A DNA stretch of 38,954 nucleotides from positions 1-38,954 of the forward strand of contig JAGHAM010000026.1 in the NCBI GenBank assembly GCA_021161465.1. The letters run 5' to 3'. Source of the stretch: Candidatus Iainarchaeum sp. (GTDB taxonomy: Archaea; B1Sed10-29; WALL01; JAGHAM01). Shown here in pieces: positions 28,272 through 37,441 of the stretch. The position numbers were made by a program, and so were the translations under genes. Under the pieces are notes generated by a model. The model was not told the origin of the DNA. It saw only the letters and a program-made list of their open reading frames with translations, and did no database searches. Each line of letters opens with the position of its first letter. Positions within the stretch are counted from its first letter, which is position 1.

Positions 28272-28404
28272 GTATAATTCCCATGGACGACTGCTGAAGT
28301 ATTTGGGGTATCGAATATACAGGAAGTGCACACATTCCTGGCGCAAAGTCTGGAATGTAATTAGGGTGATAGTGGAGGGTACGCACGAATACGCAGAGGG
28401 ATTC

Positions 28405-28414
28405 TTATAATTTA
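28405..28414 (+). promoter_or_regulatory. Putative TATA box of metK
   Basis: ttataattta about 40-48 nt upstream of the metK ATG. Confidence 0.5.
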
Positions 28415-28452
28415 TCCGTCTGTTTTGGGACTGATATTATCAAGGTGTTTTC

Positions 28453-29664
28453 ATGAGGAACATAACAATAGAGCATTACCAAAGGCCGGTAACCGACCAA
28501 AAAATCGAAATCGTCGAGAGAAAAGGAACTGGTCATCCTGACCAGATTTGTGACAGTATTATGGATAAAGTCAGTGTAGCGCTTTGCAAAGAATATTTGA
28601 AGAAATGTGGGAGGATAATGCACCATAATGTTGACAAGGGTTTGCTCTCCTCTGGTTCAGTTAAAGTCCAGTTTGGGGGTGGCAAGGTAGAGGAACCAAT
28701 GCTTTTCATCTTTGGTGACAGGGCTACCTACGAGTGTGATGGGGAAACCATACCTGTAGATGAGATAGCGATAAATACAGCTAAAGAGTGGCTCCATGAG
28801 AACATAAGGTTCCTTGACCCAGAGCACGTAAGATACCAGGTTGAGCTCAAACCAGGCTCGGCTGAGTTAACGGATATCTTTAACAGGCAGGATAATGGGG
28901 TGCTTGGAGCTAATGATACCTCAGCAGGAGTGGGGTATGCACCATTGACTCCAACAGAGCGCGTTGCATTGGAGACCGAGAAGTTCATCAACTCAAAAAA
29001 ATTCAAGGAGGAGTTCCCTGAGGCGGGTGAGGACGTGAAAGTCATGGCCATGAGGCAAAACAATGATTTGCTTGTGACCATAGCGCTTGCTTTCGTTGAC
29101 AGGTTCGTAAAGGACGAGGCTGACTATTTTAGGAAGAAGAGCGAGATAACTGAGCGTGTTATGGAATTCGTTAAAGAGAACCACGGGAACGACTTCTCAA
29201 GTGCGGATGTGAACATAAACACCCTTGATGTTAAGGGTAGGGGAATCCATGGGGTTTACCTGACTGTTACTGGCACTTCGCTGGAGGATGCTGACTCTGG
29301 ACAGGTAGGAAGAGGCAATAGGACCAATGGTATAATAGCTTTCAACAGGCCGTCGACGATGGAGGCAGCTGCTGGCAAGAATCCAGTCTCTCACGTGGGA
29401 AAGATATACAATGTCCTCGCGCATAAGATTGCCAACAAGGTGGTTGAGAACGTTGACGATGTTGGGGAGGTTTACATCTGGCTTTTAAGCCAGATTGGCA
29501 ATCCAATCGACCAGCCAGCGATAGCAGCTGCGCAGGTTGCACTGAAGGATGGGGTATCTCTGAGCTCTGTTGAGAAGGATGTTTTCCATGAGGTTGATGA
29601 TGAACTTGCAAACATAGACAAGTTCACCATGAAGCTTGCCCGTGGGGAAATCCCAATATCCTAG
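28453..29664 (+). CDS. metK: Archaeal-type S-adenosylmethionine synthetase
   Basis: KIEIVERKGTGHPDQICDSIMDKVSVALCKEYL, MHHNVDKGLLSSG, GRGNRTNGIIAFNRPSTMEAAAGKNPVSHVGKIYN. Confidence 0.95.
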   Translation: MRNITIEHYQRPVTDQKIEIVERKGTGHPDQICDSIMDKVSVALCKEYLKKCGRIMHHNVDKGLLSSGSVKVQFGGGKVEEPMLFIFGDRATYECDGETIPVDEIAINTAKEWLHENIRFLDPEHVRYQVELKPGSAELTDIFNRQDNGVLGANDTSAGVGYAPLTPTERVALETEKFINSKKFKEEFPEAGEDVKVMAMRQNNDLLVTIALAFVDRFVKDEADYFRKKSEITERVMEFVKENHGNDFSSADVNINTLDVKGRGIHGVYLTVTGTSLEDADSGQVGRGNRTNGIIAFNRPSTMEAAAGKNPVSHVGKIYNVLAHKIANKVVENVDDVGEVYIWLLSQIGNPIDQPAIAAAQVALKDGVSLSSVEKDVFHEVDDELANIDKFTMKLARGEIPIS

Positions 29665-29715
29665 AAGACTAGCATTCAATGCAAAATCATTTAAATAACG
29701 GATGAGTAAACCATA

Positions 29716-30075
29716 GTGGTGTTTTCCATGAATAAACTTCCGGTCTTGTTGATGCTTGTGTTTGCCATCTCCCCGGTTTTAGCTGTATGCGGGGACCACA
29801 TATGCACCAAAGGTGAGTATGGCACTAGTTGCATTGACTGCAGGGCGCATGCCCCAGGAAAGAATTGGTGCGTCAATGATGGAATCTGCACCAATATAGA
29901 GGATGCTCACAACTGCGCGGATTGCCAGAGCAAGGGCGGGAGTTTCAGTGGTCTTGCAACTTTCACTTGGGGGTTCAGTGCACTCGCAATGGTGGCAGTG
30001 CTGGCCATTACGTTGTTCCTAGTGTACATAGTGTTCTCTGATAAAGTTAGAGCGATGAGAAGGACAAAGCTTTGA
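29716..30075 (+). CDS. Small Cys-rich membrane protein
   Basis: Signal-like N-terminus, eight Cys including CGDHICTKGEYGTSCIDC, C-terminal TM; start is GTG 29716/29719 (leaderless spacing from tttaaata at 29690) or ATG 29728. Confidence 0.65.
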   Translation: MVFSMNKLPVLLMLVFAISPVLAVCGDHICTKGEYGTSCIDCRAHAPGKNWCVNDGICTNIEDAHNCADCQSKGGSFSGLATFTWGFSALAMVAVLAITLFLVYIVFSDKVRAMRRTKL

Positions 30076-30120
30076 TTTACACAAAATCTTTAAATTCTAA
30101 GCCTTCTTTTAATTGCCACT

Positions 30121-31143
30121 ATGGGAGTCGACATAAGCGATATAGTCCCTAGCAAAACAATTGAGCTGGAACACTTGACTGGTAGGGTCCTAGCTATAGA
30201 TGCTTATAATACCTTATACCAATTCCTCTCAATCATAAGGCAGCCAGATGGAAGCCCGCTAAAAACTTCTTCCGGGATAATTACTTCTCATTTAACTGGC
30301 TTGCTTTACAGAACCGTTCGAATGGTCGAGAAGGGGATAAAGCCCTGCTTTGTTTTTGATGGTGTCCCTCCAGAGCAGAAACACAAGACAATCCTTGAGC
30401 GCCAGAAGGTTAGAGAAACCGCTAGAAAGAAATGGGAGGAGGCAATAAAGGCTGGTGCTGAGAGGGAGGCCTTTAAGTACGCCCAGCAGGCTACCCGGCT
30501 TACACACGAGATGGTTAACCAGTCAAAGGAGTTGCTTGACGCGCTAGGGATACCATACGTTGAAGCTCCAAGTGAAGGAGAAGCCCAAGCCTCTTATATG
30601 GCTGCTAAAGGTAGCGTATGGGCAGTTGGCTCACAGGATTTTGACTCACTGCTTTTCGGCGCGCCCATCCTTGTTAGAAATCTTGCTATAACAGGGAAAA
30701 GAAAGCTTCCTAAGAAGGATATTTACATAACTGTGAAACCGGAACTGCTTCGTCTGGACGAGGCTTTAGAGCATTTGGGCATCACCAGGGAACAGCTGGT
30801 GGATATAGGTATTATAATAGGCACGGATTACAACGAGGGCATAAAGGGCATTGGTCCAAAAAAGGCGCTTGATTTGGTCAAGAAGGGAAAAACAGCGGAG
30901 GAGGTCTATGAGGAAGCAGGCGGGGAACTGCCGGACATACCTGTATTGCGGTCTTTGTTCCTTAAGCCAGAGGTTGTTGAAGACTATTCGATTAAATGGG
31001 GGAAGCCAGATGAGGGGAGACTCTTTGACCTGCTCTGTGGAAAGTATGAGTTCTCCAAAGAGAGGGTGGAAAAGGCTATCGACCGGCTCAACCAACATTT
31101 AAACATTAAGGGAACACAGTCCAGGCTTGACCAGTTTTTTTGA
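30121..31143 (+). CDS. fen: Flap endonuclease 1 (FEN-1)
   Basis: MGVDISDIV, GRVLAIDAYNTLYQFLSIIRQPDGSPL, APSEGEAQASYMAAKG, GSQDFDSLLFG, IGTDYNEGIKGIGPKKAL, C-terminal PIP-like TQSRLDQFF. Confidence 0.96.
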   Translation: MGVDISDIVPSKTIELEHLTGRVLAIDAYNTLYQFLSIIRQPDGSPLKTSSGIITSHLTGLLYRTVRMVEKGIKPCFVFDGVPPEQKHKTILERQKVRETARKKWEEAIKAGAEREAFKYAQQATRLTHEMVNQSKELLDALGIPYVEAPSEGEAQASYMAAKGSVWAVGSQDFDSLLFGAPILVRNLAITGKRKLPKKDIYITVKPELLRLDEALEHLGITREQLVDIGIIIGTDYNEGIKGIGPKKALDLVKKGKTAEEVYEEAGGELPDIPVLRSLFLKPEVVEDYSIKWGKPDEGRLFDLLCGKYEFSKERVEKAIDRLNQHLNIKGTQSRLDQFF

Positions 31144-31152
31144 GGTGAGGAT

Positions 31153-31680
31153 ATGAAAAAGGAATTTGTTGAAAAATTGAAGAAAGCCTTCCTGCACGGA
31201 GATGCAAGGGGGCTTAAGGAGATAAGCAATGAGTCTGCGGAACAGGCTGTTCTGTCTAGGGACAAGGAGATGGTCTTAATCTCCCTGGTTTCGTATGCCC
31301 TCTATAAGATGCTAACGAAACCGCATTATCATTATGCTCCCGGGTGGAGTGATTTTGTGAAGGAGGTCGTAAGCCACCTTGAGCTTTGCATAAAAGACCC
31401 ACGGGCAATACAGGAGGCACTTGGAAAAAGACTAATCGAGGACATAGCAAAGATGGACAAGCTCCATGGGAGGTTCATGGGGGATTTAATAGAGCGAGCC
31501 CGGGTCAAGCAGGCGTCAAGAGCCTATGCCATGGGTCTTTCATTGGATTCAGCTGCTGAGCTGACAGGGGCGGATAGATTTAGGCTTTATGCTTACATAG
31601 GTCGGACTAGGATACATGAAGAAATACCAGCGAGAAGCGTGAGGGACAGGTATGAGCGCGCCAAGGAAGTGTTAGGATGA
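31153..31680 (+). CDS. Conserved-looking helical protein of unknown function
   Basis: 175 aa helical ORF starting 10 nt after fen and overlapping the PIN gene by ATGA. Confidence 0.7.
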   Translation: MKKEFVEKLKKAFLHGDARGLKEISNESAEQAVLSRDKEMVLISLVSYALYKMLTKPHYHYAPGWSDFVKEVVSHLELCIKDPRAIQEALGKRLIEDIAKMDKLHGRFMGDLIERARVKQASRAYAMGLSLDSAAELTGADRFRLYAYIGRTRIHEEIPARSVRDRYERAKEVLG

Positions 31681-32324
31681 GCCAGATTGTGTGTGACTCC
31701 AGCTCCATAATCTCGCTTTCTGAGAACTGCTTGCTTAACCTTTTGCCGAGATTCAAAGTGGATTTTGTTGTCCCGAGAAGCGTTGAGAAAGAGCTGGTTG
31801 ATAAGCCGCTGAGGGTTGATGAGTTTGAGTTTAAGGCGCTTAGGCTTAGAGAAGCTATAAATGAGGGTATAATCCAGGTTAAGGATGTGCCCGGGGTCCA
31901 TAAAAGGGCAGAGCAGATACTTGCTGAGGCCAATTCATTGTTTACACCGAGAATCAAGATACTACATGAAGGTGAGGCTGAGTGTATGGCAATGCTTGAA
32001 TTGACCGATGTAAACACACTTTTGGTTGATGAAAGGACCACACGGCTGATAATTGAGGATATAATTGCACTTGGAAATTTTATACAAAGCAGGGCTTCGT
32101 TCAAGCTAAGGATGGATAGGGAAAAGGCAATGGCACTGCAGGAGAGGTTCTCAGATGTGACTGTACTGCGCTCCACGGAGTTGATTGCTGTGGCCTATGA
32201 GAAAGGTTTACTCAACAACCTTGGGGATGGGCACTTGCTCCACGCTAGCCTTTATGCCTTGAAATACTCTGGTTGTGCGATAACTAAGGGAGAGATAAAG
32301 GAATACTTACAGCTACTGAAGTAG
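31677..32324 (+). CDS. PIN-domain nuclease-like protein
   Basis: VCDSSSIISLSE N-terminal Asp motif, HEGEAECMAMLE, LLVDERTTRLIIE. Confidence 0.78.
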   Translation: MSQIVCDSSSIISLSENCLLNLLPRFKVDFVVPRSVEKELVDKPLRVDEFEFKALRLREAINEGIIQVKDVPGVHKRAEQILAEANSLFTPRIKILHEGEAECMAMLELTDVNTLLVDERTTRLIIEDIIALGNFIQSRASFKLRMDREKAMALQERFSDVTVLRSTELIAVAYEKGLLNNLGDGHLLHASLYALKYSGCAITKGEIKEYLQLLK

Positions 32325-32349
32325 CAGTGGCCAAGGGCTGCAATGAATT

Positions 32350-32445
32350 GCTAGTTGGCATCAATCTTTTAGTTCTTTTCATATTGGTATGGCAGAGTTA
32401 AAGGCGTGCTACAATGCGTGCTAATTGGCATAACAATCTTTTAGT
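32350..32445. repeat. Imperfect direct repeat in the intergenic region
   Basis: GCTAGTTGGCATCAATCTTTTAGT (32350-32373) vs GCTAATTGGCATAACAATCTTTTAGT (32420-32445); also gcgtgcta twice (32404-32411, 32416-32423). Confidence 0.75.
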
Positions 32446-32494
32446 GGTTACGTTATCCTTTTATAGTTCATTTGATTTTTAAGAATGGGATTAG

Positions 32495-32513
32495 TGGTAA
32501 TTATCCATTACCA
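32495..32513. promoter_or_regulatory. Inverted repeat upstream of the large surface-protein gene
   Basis: TGGTAAT-TATCC-ATTACCA perfect 7-bp arms, just upstream of TATA-like ctataatta (about 32519). Confidence 0.5.
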
Positions 32514-32545
32514 TTATGCTATAATTAATTATGAGGGTGGGTTAA

Positions 32546-35500
32546 ATGAAAAATAAAATTTTGTTCGGAATTCTTTTAAGTGTTTTGTTCGTGCTGTTCA
32601 CTGTGACAGCAGGGGCAGATGTGGGCTGTAATATAACCTTGGGTTCACCAGCTGATGACGCATGGACGAATGATACCACACCATCATTTAATGTTTCTAA
32701 TATAACTTGCTATGGTTCAATGCCAACAAAGTGCTATGTCCTCATGAACGGGACAGCAAGCGGTGATAATTCGACGAGCATAGCAAATAACACAGGTTTT
32801 TCAATCAACGCAAATACCTCTGGATACACTGGTGATGGAGCATATTTGTGGAATATCACATGTACGAACGCAACTGGCGGTGGGTTTTACACTAACACAT
32901 CTGCCACGAAGATTTTGAATATCGATACAACCCCCCCTTCAGTCGCCATAAATACACCAACACCAGACTGGTACAACTCTGATTTCGTGGTAAATGCAAC
33001 TGTGACAGACTCAGGTTCAGGTGTTTCAGCAGTGTATTATAGATGGGAAAATGCAACCACCAATCTTACTGATTGGATATCAATGTCCAATTCAGCGGGA
33101 GACTACTGGAACGCGACTGCTAGCATTAGTTCCTTCCCTGATGGAAACTACACTATCAGGATTTTAGCAAATGATACCATAGATATAGGAGCTAATATCA
33201 CCAATAGCTCAATGGCTGTTAATATATCTCTTGATACAACTCCACCAAACCTGAGTGTTATCTTACCCCAACAGAATGCAAATATGAGCGTTTACCAAAC
33301 AAATGGTAGTTTCTGGATAAACGGTAGTGCCTTTGACACTGGGGTTGGGATGTCTAACGTTACCACAAATGGTACCACCAGCGATGTGAACTATACTGTA
33401 AATAGTGGTAACCTAACTAATTGGGCGTTCTTAAACCAATCTGATCTTGCTGAGGGCACTTATGCCATACTAATCAATGCTACTGACAAGCTTGGAAACC
33501 CCAATACTGCTGTGGTGGTCTTCACAATCGACAACACACCACCTAATTTCACCCAGGCGTCTCCGAGCTGGCCTTTGATTGCCCCGGCCATGAGTGATGT
33601 TTTCAGAGGAAATACTTCTGTAAACATCTCAGCCTATGATAACATTACAGGAGTGAGGTTCATAACGTTCTACGTTACGTACGATAATGGCACCTTGGCT
33701 GATGGGCCATGGAATATGACCCTCTACGCTGGCGATGCAAATCAGGGCAACTGGTCAATATACTGGGATTCAACCAATGTTTCTGATGATTCCTACCAAC
33801 TCTGGTTCAACATCACAGACTACGTTGGGTTTGTAGTTCACGCACCAGTGGGCCCATTTATGGTTGACAACGATAGATTAATACCTTCAGCAAACACAGA
33901 TTCGGTTATCGTTGGCCCAAATCAAACCATAACTTTCTACGCGAACTATTCACACGTGAACAGCAGCAACATGATTGAATACATCAATGGTAGCTGCAAC
34001 ATTTCAATCTTTGACAACCAGATGAACATTATCAATCAACCAATGACTTTCAATGGGACGGTGTACAACTACACGAATACATCTGGCATCAATTTCAATG
34101 CTTCTGAAATGCCAGCCTACCCGCTCCATTATGTTATAAACTGTTCAAACGCATCATACGAGAGCCTCCAGGGGGACCGCACGGCATTTCTAGTTGCACC
34201 AAGATGGATGAATGGAACAGTGAAGTATTTGAATGGGGCTACAGTTCCAAATGTCACTATAACCGTTACAGAGAACTCTGATCCGGGTATGGAGGCGTTT
34301 GGTTTATCCCCGTGGACAAGAACGGTTAACAGCAGTTCTGGTGGGCAGTTTTCGATATATTTCAATGACACTACACCAGGCGAATATCTCATACAAGCTG
34401 TTAAATACAATGGCAGCGGAGTTGCAGAGTACACAAGCCCGATAATCCCACCAATGCCGATGCCATTTAACAATATGACCAATCTTACCTTCTATTTAGT
34501 GAATGCGTCGACGATAAAGCTTAGTGCAGTCAGGAATGGGCAGAATGCATCCATAAGCGGAATGGTTTTCGTGCAGTCGAGCATTGCTGGCTTCAGTATG
34601 GTTATGCCAGTTGCTTCGTTCCAGCAGACATCCAGTGATGCTGGGAACATTGTCAATATTGTGGTTCCGACTGGAAGGAATTACACAGTAAATTACTGGA
34701 CAATGCAGTCTCCACCAGGGTACTTCCAGATAGACGCATCTACGCCTATGGCTATATACGATAACTCTTCATATGCTGGGCCAGTGTATGGTGGTTCTTC
34801 CGGCGATCCTATCAACTTGAGCTGGGTTCCTGTAACCATTAATGGCACAGTTTCGAATGGAACTACTAACTGTACGAACTTTACTGATATTGTGGTGCAC
34901 CTGTATGTTATGGATGGGAATGTGCCCTATGATGCAATAATGTGGACCAATATAACCCTCAATTCAACAACAGGGTATTATGAGGCAATGCTTCCATCGG
35001 GCTCAACTTATGAGATAAGTGCCTATGGCCATGATAACAATGGCCATTATTGTATGGGCAGGGATAGTGTACACCTAACAGGGCCTACCGAGAAGAATAT
35101 AACTTTGCGTCCGTTGTATGGTGATTATAGGACAGATAATGTTGTCAATACCAGCAAGGTTAGGTTCTTTGTGTATGAAGATACAAACAACAACAGCCAG
35201 TATGATTCGTTTGAGAACGTGACTGGCGTCTTTGCGATGGCCAACATAACGTATCCTGATGGTGACTCTGTTATGATACATCATCAGGCACAGGACACAC
35301 CTTACTTTGACCTGAGGCTTCCAGTAAACAGTTCAGTTAGTTTGATGATGATGTCCCCAAGATTCTCGCCCAGGCAGTACACTTATGCTTGGAGCGACAT
35401 AACGGGGAGTGCTAATGCCTCCAACAATTATACAATCTATATACCAGTCGAGGACTTCAAGTTGGAGGACCCAAATAGCGGTCTACAGTTCCAGAATATA

Positions 35501-37333
35501 ACTATTGGGTTCTACACCTATCTTGATGCATGTAAGGTTCCAAATCCATCTGCTAGTTGCTTGATTGAACAGTTTGATGTGCAGGGTGGTTTCGACCCGA
35601 TGCAGGCGATGATGGCAGGGAAGGTTAATGTGAGAATGAACCAGTCCTCTGGGGTTACGGTGTATTATATAGGAGTGGATATGGTTTCATCTGGTCCACC
35701 GGATGCCCAGATGAGCAACCAGTCTGTTGACCTTACATCAGGCAGCACGCTTATGCAAGCATGGAAACTGGGTTCAATGGCACCGCGGGTATACGATTAT
35801 GCAATAGTTGGGATACCTTACGATGGCAGTGCTATAAATGAGAGTTTCCCAATGACAATATCCATCCCAGTGTTCTATGATGAGGATTGGAATATAATCT
35901 GGAATATGACGACCGATACCCTAGCTGATGTGCCTACCTACTACCTAGATTACAACTCATCCACTTATCAGGCATACATAAATGGTACTGGTGTGACGTG
36001 TAACGCCAGTGATGAAAATCTCACAAGTTCGCTTTGCTACTGGGATAAGACTAACAACTATGTCTGGTTCAAAATACCTCACTTCTCAGGGCTTGGCCCA
36101 ATGACGAATTCAACACCAATTGGTACTCCACAGATTACACAGTCAAGCCCGACTGATGGGGCAAGCACTACAGACACAACACCGACTTTCTCATTTAAAG
36201 TGAGTGATACTGATGACTCTACGGTGAATTGTTCAGTGTATGTTGACGGTTCGGTGGTTGGCAACAACTCAGCAACTCCAGCGGATGGCACATCAACGAC
36301 ATCAATAGTCTCATCAAGTGCCCTAACTACAGGTTCTCACAGCTGGTACATTAAATGTTATGATAGTGGTAGTAACTCAGGACAGTCAGCTACCTGGAGC
36401 TTTACGATAACAACATCTTCAAACCAGGGGAATGGAGGCACAACTGGCGGTGTTGTAACGACAACACCGGTGAATCCGTTCCAAGAAACATATGAACCTT
36501 CGTTGACAAATGAATCGGATATTGTGGATTTGATTAACTCAGATGAGAATGTGCAGGATGCCTTAAAGGAGGCCCTTGGTGTTGAAGAGCTGGATAATGA
36601 CACTATCTCAGCGATTGCCAATGTTTCCGCAGAGGTTGCCAAGCATGCAGCAATCAGCACGTCAGTTGAACACGTCAATGGTAAGTCTAAGTTGACGCTA
36701 ACCGTTGATTACACAGGAGATAAGAACTTAACAGGGGTTGTGCTGGTGTTTAGTGTGCCAAAGAGCTTTGCTCAGTCCTCTGATGAAATTACCGTGGTTA
36801 CAGAGCCATCAATTCCATCCAGCAACATAGTGGTGATACAATCTGACCCAGTATACTCAATAGCCGTGGATGAGTTTGATGCTGGTACGGCGTTCAATGT
36901 ATCATTCCAGGTTGACAAGATAGTCAATAGGGACACAGTCAAATCAGATTTGCAGGAGCCAACAATGTTGGTGCAAGGTTACGCTACGCAACCAGAGCCG
37001 TCAGAAACAACTGGAGCTGTTTGTGGAAACAGTGTAAAAGAGGAAGGTGAGGAGTGTGATGGTACGGATGGTGTGCCTGATGGTTACAAGTGCACCGATA
37101 ATTGTACTTTGGTTCCAATTGAGGAAACACCACAGAACATTACAGTTCCGCCACAACAGCAGCAGGAACAACAAGAGGAGGAAGTTGAAACCGGAGGCAT
37201 ATCGCTCATAATGACTCTTGGTGTTCTGGTTATGCTGATAGTTATAGCTTTGTTTGTGGTGTTTATGGCCACCTACATAAAACCAGGAAAGCCCGGTAAG
37301 ATACACAAGAGTAAACACAGAATTAAATTATGA
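32546..37333 (+). CDS. Giant secreted surface protein (Ig-like repeats, sequon-rich, C-terminal Cys-rich motif and TM)
   Basis: Signal peptide, repeated DTTPP/DNTPP Ig-like domain boundaries, very frequent N-X-S/T, CGNSVKEEGEECDGTD motif, C-terminal TM ISLIMTLGVLVMLIVIALFVVFMATYI. Confidence 0.88.
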   Translation: MKNKILFGILLSVLFVLFTVTAGADVGCNITLGSPADDAWTNDTTPSFNVSNITCYGSMPTKCYVLMNGTASGDNSTSIANNTGFSINANTSGYTGDGAYLWNITCTNATGGGFYTNTSATKILNIDTTPPSVAINTPTPDWYNSDFVVNATVTDSGSGVSAVYYRWENATTNLTDWISMSNSAGDYWNATASISSFPDGNYTIRILANDTIDIGANITNSSMAVNISLDTTPPNLSVILPQQNANMSVYQTNGSFWINGSAFDTGVGMSNVTTNGTTSDVNYTVNSGNLTNWAFLNQSDLAEGTYAILINATDKLGNPNTAVVVFTIDNTPPNFTQASPSWPLIAPAMSDVFRGNTSVNISAYDNITGVRFITFYVTYDNGTLADGPWNMTLYAGDANQGNWSIYWDSTNVSDDSYQLWFNITDYVGFVVHAPVGPFMVDNDRLIPSANTDSVIVGPNQTITFYANYSHVNSSNMIEYINGSCNISIFDNQMNIINQPMTFNGTVYNYTNTSGINFNASEMPAYPLHYVINCSNASYESLQGDRTAFLVAPRWMNGTVKYLNGATVPNVTITVTENSDPGMEAFGLSPWTRTVNSSSGGQFSIYFNDTTPGEYLIQAVKYNGSGVAEYTSPIIPPMPMPFNNMTNLTFYLVNASTIKLSAVRNGQNASISGMVFVQSSIAGFSMVMPVASFQQTSSDAGNIVNIVVPTGRNYTVNYWTMQSPPGYFQIDASTPMAIYDNSSYAGPVYGGSSGDPINLSWVPVTINGTVSNGTTNCTNFTDIVVHLYVMDGNVPYDAIMWTNITLNSTTGYYEAMLPSGSTYEISAYGHDNNGHYCMGRDSVHLTGPTEKNITLRPLYGDYRTDNVVNTSKVRFFVYEDTNNNSQYDSFENVTGVFAMANITYPDGDSVMIHHQAQDTPYFDLRLPVNSSVSLMMMSPRFSPRQYTYAWSDITGSANASNNYTIYIPVEDFKLEDPNSGLQFQNITIGFYTYLDACKVPNPSASCLIEQFDVQGGFDPMQAMMAGKVNVRMNQSSGVTVYYIGVDMVSSGPPDAQMSNQSVDLTSGSTLMQAWKLGSMAPRVYDYAIVGIPYDGSAINESFPMTISIPVFYDEDWNIIWNMTTDTLADVPTYYLDYNSSTYQAYINGTGVTCNASDENLTSSLCYWDKTNNYVWFKIPHFSGLGPMTNSTPIGTPQITQSSPTDGASTTDTTPTFSFKVSDTDDSTVNCSVYVDGSVVGNNSATPADGTSTTSIVSSSALTTGSHSWYIKCYDSGSNSGQSATWSFTITTSSNQGNGGTTGGVVTTTPVNPFQETYEPSLTNESDIVDLINSDENVQDALKEALGVEELDNDTISAIANVSAEVAKHAAISTSVEHVNGKSKLTLTVDYTGDKNLTGVVLVFSVPKSFAQSSDEITVVTEPSIPSSNIVVIQSDPVYSIAVDEFDAGTAFNVSFQVDKIVNRDTVKSDLQEPTMLVQGYATQPEPSETTGAVCGNSVKEEGEECDGTDGVPDGYKCTDNCTLVPIEETPQNITVPPQQQQEQQEEEVETGGISLIMTLGVLVMLIVIALFVVFMATYIKPGKPGKIHKSKHRIKL

Positions 37334-37341
37334 GGATTGCT

Positions 37342-37373
37342 GGTTGGCTTCTGCCAACCTCCTTCTCTTTTTT
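37342..37373 (+). terminator. Intrinsic-type terminator after the 1595-aa surface gene
   Basis: GGTTGGC-TTCT-GCCAACC perfect 7-bp stem followed by tccttctctttttt, 9 nt after the stop. Confidence 0.75.
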
Positions 37374-37441
37374 AGTGCTGGACACACAAACCATTATAAA
37401 GAGTTGTTACCACAAAATAGTTGAAATTGGGGGCCAATATT

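Noticed and set aside
28300-28452. SAM riboswitch upstream of metK
   Set aside because: No known SAM riboswitch core recognised; the hairpins lie upstream of the likely metK TATA box, leaving only a short 5' UTR.
31607-32176. 189-aa minus-strand ORF opposite the PIN gene
   Set aside because: Low-complexity Ser/Leu-rich antisense frame; the + strand PIN protein has recognisable motifs.
32546-37333. CRISPR-like or tandem DNA repeats in the surface gene
   Set aside because: Similarity is at protein level (Ig-like domain boundaries and Asn/Thr-rich stretches); no regularly spaced exact DNA repeats.
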